Assembly (NCBI RefSeq): GCF_003314995.1
Contig: NZ_QNRH01000002.1
Span: forward strand, 1-64,000
Source: Pseudochrobactrum asaccharolyticum
GTDB taxonomy: Bacteria > Pseudomonadota > Alphaproteobacteria > Rhizobiales > Rhizobiaceae
Direction of reading: 5' to 3'
Length of the DNA: 64,000 nucleotides
The notes under the pieces are model-generated. The model was not told the DNA's origin and made no database searches. It saw only the letters and a list, made by a program, of their open reading frames with translations. The translations under genes and the position numbers were made by a program. Positions 60,978 through 64,000 of this stretch are shown here, piece by piece; position 1 is the first letter of the stretch, and the number at the start of each line of letters is the position of its first letter.

Positions 60978-61832
60978 GTGATAATGGGTATTGAAATACA
61001 GCAGCTGCTTTGGCTTGCTCTGGCGATGCTGGCAGCCGGTGGGATCACCGGCCTGCTCGCAGGCCTGTTTGGCGTCGGCGGCGGCACCGTCGCGGTTCCG
61101 GTGCTCTATGAGCTGTTCCGGATTATGGGCGTTCCTTATGATGTGCTGATGCCGCTGAGCATCGGCACCTCTCTCGCGATCATCATTCCGACCTCGATCC
61201 GCTCTTATAATGCACACCGCGCCCGCGGCATGGTTGATACCAGCCTGTTGAAACTCTGGGCGGTGCCGGTGGTTCTCGGTGTTGTGGCAGGTAGTGTTAT
61301 TGCACGCTTTGCACCGGCAGAAGTGTTCAAGTTCATCTTCATTCTGGTGGCCGGTGTTTCCGCAATTCGCCTGTTGTTTGGTAAAGACAGCTGGAAAATT
61401 GCCGATCAGTTGCCGGGCAAAATGGTCATCCGTTTCATTGGTCTGGTTATTGGCGTCCTGTCATCGCTGATGGGTATCGGCGGCGGACAGCTTTCCAACC
61501 TGTTCATGACCTTCTACAACCGGCCGATCCATCAGGCTGTTGCCACCTCATCGGGCTTGGGCATCCTGATCTCTGTACCGGGTGCGCTGGGCTATATTTA
61601 TGCAGGCTGGCCGCGTGCCGCCGAGTTTCCGGAAATCGCTGCCCTCCAGCCACCGCTGGCGCTCGGCTATGTTTCGCTGCTCGGTTTTCTGCTGGTTATT
61701 CCGACCAGTATTTTCGCCGCCCCGATCGGTGTGAAACTGGCGCACAGCCTGTCCAAGCGCAAGCTTGAAGTCTCTTTCGGTATCTTCCTGCTACTGATTT
61801 GTCTGCGTTTTCTGGTCAGTGTCTTTTATTGA
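60978..61832 (+). CDS. TauE/SafE-family sulfite/anion exporter-like membrane protein
   Basis: The 284-residue protein has about eight hydrophobic helices and the repeated motif GLLAGLFGVGGGTVAVPVLY and GVLSSLMGIGGGQLSNLFMT typical of TauE/SafE. GTG 60978 follows ggggaag; ATG 60984 is an alternative. In a glutathione-like/peptide operon it could export sulfite or a sulfonate produced from sulfur-containing peptides. Confidence 0.85.
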   Translation: MIMGIEIQQLLWLALAMLAAGGITGLLAGLFGVGGGTVAVPVLYELFRIMGVPYDVLMPLSIGTSLAIIIPTSIRSYNAHRARGMVDTSLLKLWAVPVVLGVVAGSVIARFAPAEVFKFIFILVAGVSAIRLLFGKDSWKIADQLPGKMVIRFIGLVIGVLSSLMGIGGGQLSNLFMTFYNRPIHQAVATSSGLGILISVPGALGYIYAGWPRAAEFPEIAALQPPLALGYVSLLGFLLVIPTSIFAAPIGVKLAHSLSKRKLEVSFGIFLLLICLRFLVSVFY

Positions 61833-61847
61833 TAGAAAGGTTTAAAC

Positions 61848-63689
61848 ATGCAAGAAACTCTTCTGTCCGTAAAAGATCTCAAGGTTTCCTTCCGCACCGG
61901 CAATCAGTGGTCGCCGGTTGTTCATGGCATTTCTTTTGACATCAAAGCTGGTGAAACCGTAGCTATTGTCGGGGAATCCGGTTCCGGCAAGAGTGTTACT
62001 GCGCTCTCGCTGATGCGTTTGCTGCCGCCGCTCAACAGCAAAATTGAAGGCAATGCAGTCTTCAACGGCGCATCGCTTACGCAGATTGACGACAGCGCCA
62101 TGCGTCATATCCGTGGCAATGAAATCGCTATGATTTTTCAGGAGCCGATGACCTCGCTCAATCCGAGCCTGACCATTGGTTTCCAGCTTGCGGAAGTGCT
62201 GATGACCCATCGCGGCATGTCCCGCGAGAAAGCCGAGGCCGAAGCGGTTCATCTGATGGAGCGTGTGCGGATTCCGTCTGCCGCAACACGTGTCAAAGAT
62301 TATCCGCACCGGCTGTCCGGCGGGATGCGTCAGCGCGTGATGATTGCCATGGCGCTGGCCTGCAAACCAAAACTGCTGATCGCCGATGAACCGACCACGG
62401 CACTGGATGTGACCATTCAGGCGCAGATTCTTGATCTCATCAAAGAACTGCAAAAAGAAGAAGGCATGGCTGTACTCTTCATCACCCATGATATGGGTGT
62501 GGTGGCAGAAATCGCCGACCGTACCATCGTGATGCTGCACGGTAATATTGTTGAAACCGGTGACACAGCCGACATCTTTGCGGCACCGGAACATCCATAT
62601 ACCCGCGCTTTGTTGTCTGCGGTGCCGAAACTCGGCTCCATGAAAGAGGAAAGCGCTCCGCTGAAATTCCCTGAGATTGACCGCACAACCGGTTTTCCGG
62701 TCGAAGCTACAGAAGAAGATCATTCTTCTGCCAAACAGGAAACCAGTGCAGCAAAACCAAGAACCGTTCTCGAAGTTCGCAATCTGCGTAAATATTTCGA
62801 TCTGCCAAAGAGCCTGTTCAGGCAGCCGGCAGGACGGGTTCATGCCGTTGAGAATGTCTCGTTCTCGATTAAAGCAGGTGAAACCCTGTCGCTCGTCGGA
62901 GAATCCGGTTGTGGTAAATCCACCACCGGCCGCTCGATCATTCGGCTGAATGAACCGACATCCGGTGAGATTCTGCTCAATGGCGAGAATATTCTTGGCA
63001 TCAGCCAGACGCAGTTTCGCGACAAACGCCGTCAGATGCAGCTGATCTTTCAGGATCCTTTTGCCAGCCTCAACCCGCGTATGAAAATCGGTGACGCTGT
63101 TGCCGAGCCGATGATCGTGCATGGTTTGGCCAGTGCTTCACAGGCACGGGAAAGAGCCAGAGAATTGCTGAATCAGGTCGGGCTTAATCCGGCGATGTAT
63201 GACCGCTATCCGCATGAATTCTCCGGCGGGCAGCGTCAGCGTATCTGTATTGCACGCACACTGGCACTTGATCCGCAGATCATTATTGCTGACGAGGCAG
63301 TGTCTGCGCTCGACGTTTCCATCAAGGCACAGGTTGTCAACCTGATGCTGGAACTGCAGGACAAGCTGGATCTGGCCTTCCTCTTCATCTCCCATGATAT
63401 GGCTGTTGTGGAGCGGATCAGCCATCGCGTGGCAGTGATGTATCTGGGTGAAATTGTCGAAATCGGCGCACGGGAAAGCATTTTCAGCAACCCGCAGCAC
63501 CCTTATACCAAGCGCCTGCTGTCAGCAGTGCCCGTGCCTGATCCTGCAACACGTGGCTCCAAGCCGAAGCTCAAAGTCAGTGAGTTGAAAAGCCCTGTCC
63601 GCGCAATGGATTATCAGCCACCTGTCCGTCAAATGCTGGAAGTGGGCGCTGATCACTTTGTCCAGCAATGGGGAGACGAGTGGCGTTAA
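61848..63689 (+). CDS. fused dipeptide ABC ATPase (DppD-DppF type)
   Basis: The 613-residue protein has two complete ATPase domains. Domain 1 (about 1-270): GESGSGKSVTALSLMRLLPP, LSGGMRQRVMIAMAL, DEPTTALDV. Domain 2 (about 305-600): GESGCGKSTTGRSII, FSGGQRQRICIARTL, DEAVSALDV. Each has the C-terminal peptide-importer motif HPYTRALLSAVP or HPYTKRLLSAVP. It energises the DppABC-like transporter. The fused form is common in peptide importers of proteobacteria. Confidence 0.92.
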   Translation: MQETLLSVKDLKVSFRTGNQWSPVVHGISFDIKAGETVAIVGESGSGKSVTALSLMRLLPPLNSKIEGNAVFNGASLTQIDDSAMRHIRGNEIAMIFQEPMTSLNPSLTIGFQLAEVLMTHRGMSREKAEAEAVHLMERVRIPSAATRVKDYPHRLSGGMRQRVMIAMALACKPKLLIADEPTTALDVTIQAQILDLIKELQKEEGMAVLFITHDMGVVAEIADRTIVMLHGNIVETGDTADIFAAPEHPYTRALLSAVPKLGSMKEESAPLKFPEIDRTTGFPVEATEEDHSSAKQETSAAKPRTVLEVRNLRKYFDLPKSLFRQPAGRVHAVENVSFSIKAGETLSLVGESGCGKSTTGRSIIRLNEPTSGEILLNGENILGISQTQFRDKRRQMQLIFQDPFASLNPRMKIGDAVAEPMIVHGLASASQARERARELLNQVGLNPAMYDRYPHEFSGGQRQRICIARTLALDPQIIIADEAVSALDVSIKAQVVNLMLELQDKLDLAFLFISHDMAVVERISHRVAVMYLGEIVEIGARESIFSNPQHPYTKRLLSAVPVPDPATRGSKPKLKVSELKSPVRAMDYQPPVRQMLEVGADHFVQQWGDEWR

Positions 63690-63703
63690 TCCGCCTATAA
63701 ACA

Positions 63704-63729
63704 AGCAACCGGCGCTCAAGCCGGTTGCT
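63704..63729 (+). terminator. terminator-like hairpin after the peptide operon
   Basis: The perfect stem agcaaccgg/ccggttgct with an 8-base loop starts 14 bases after the ATPase stop. It ends the transcript before the next gene. Confidence 0.7.
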
Positions 63730-63818
63730 CTTAAAACACTCTGCAATAATAAATATTTATCCCGCTTCAAAAAACAGCTATCGGTCAAATCAAACAAGCA
63801 TTGAAGGCGGGAGTTGTT

Positions 63819-64000
63819 ATGGCCTATAATATTATTCTTTCACAGGGTCGCATTGCCGATCGCACAGAAGGTGCAATTCCGGGCGCGGCATTGACAGCAA
63901 AACTGGTAGAGAAACTCATCTCTGCCCCTGTGACAACAATCGGCACACCTTCCCCTGTTGTTACTGATGACTGGTCTGTCAGCCTGCCACAGGCGCGTGA
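63819..64000 (+). CDS. start of an arginase/agmatinase-like protein (partial)
   Basis: ATG 63819 follows gaaggcgggag. The first 60 residues (MAYNIILSQGRIADRTEGAI, PGAALTAKLVEKLISAP) resemble the N-terminus of arginase-family hydrolases that begin with a Rossmann-like strand. The gene continues past the window, and the metal-binding motifs are not yet visible, so the family call is tentative. Confidence 0.5.
   Translation, partial: MAYNIILSQGRIADRTEGAIPGAALTAKLVEKLISAPVTTIGTPSPVVTDDWSVSLPQAR

Noticed and set aside
61842-63122. 426-residue frame on the minus strand opposite the fused ATPase
   Set aside because: The plus strand has complete ABC ATPase motifs; the antisense frame is a codon-bias shadow.
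1-64000. CRISPR array, retron or diversity-generating element
   Set aside because: No regularly spaced repeats, no reverse transcriptase motif (YxDD) and no cas genes seen; the Cas4-like domain belongs to a Dna2-like protein.

Overview
The window reads as DNA of an alphaproteobacterium, most likely a Hyphomicrobiales (Brucella/Ochrobactrum/Pseudochrobactrum-like) strain. This rests on the gene types (N-acetylglutaminylglutamine osmolyte synthesis, N-methylhydantoin and peptide uptake cassettes, an Aap-like amino acid binding protein) and on protein style; no rRNA or complete tRNA is present to prove it. Base composition is near 50% G+C in the catabolic regions and visibly higher at about 31.4-39.3 kb. 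The replicon could be a chromosome, a chromid or a large plasmid.

Layout. (1) 1-5.1 kb is a rearranged zone: the end of an asnO-like gene, an ngg gene cut by an IS6-family element, an IS1202-group (ISNCY) transposase, a ParC-like/ParE toxin-antitoxin pair and a decayed IS3 element. (2) 5.2-8.6 kb holds an amino acid ABC importer remnant (binding protein plus truncated permease) mixed with two Cys-based phosphatase genes and a GntR regulator. (3) 8.57-12.45 kb is a small foreign element: hypothetical tail, compact tyrosine integrase, small protein, papain-like cysteine peptidase, a strongly structured 240-nt non-coding region, a helix-turn-helix protein and an HUH-like replication protein. (4) 13.0-24.9 kb is an N-methylhydantoin/N-carbamoylsarcosine (creatinine-type) catabolic operon on the minus strand under a divergent LysR gene. 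(5) 25.1-31.1 kb has a FadR-type regulator, an amino acid ABC importer, a class V PLP enzyme and a D-hydantoinase/dihydropyrimidinase-type enzyme.

(6) 31.2-51.85 kb is a defense island. It carries a WYL regulator divergent from a three-gene operon (TM0106/Dna2-like nuclease-helicase, McrB-like motor, McrC nuclease), a tandem-repeat small protein, an unknown protein, a dGTPase-type HD hydrolase, decayed IS3 and IS110 elements, a complete Qat-type anti-phage operon (QatABCD) and a P4-like integrase. It ends at a 3' half of a tRNA-Thr(CGT) gene that looks like an attachment-site duplication. (7) 51.9-64 kb is resident DNA again: an LprI-like protein, an M20-type amidohydrolase, a GntR regulator and a gamma-glutamyl/peptide operon (dipeptide ABC transporter, gamma-glutamyltransferase, TauE-like permease, fused DppDF ATPase), ending in the start of an arginase-family gene.

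The main themes are uptake and hydrolysis of amide, hydantoin and peptide nitrogen compounds, interrupted by mobile DNA. The most unusual items are the structured RNA-like leader at 11.0-11.24 kb beside an integrase/peptidase/Rep module, the WYL-nuclease/helicase-McrBC locus with a 9-bp inverted repeat in its divergent promoter, and the phosphatase pair embedded in an ABC importer operon.
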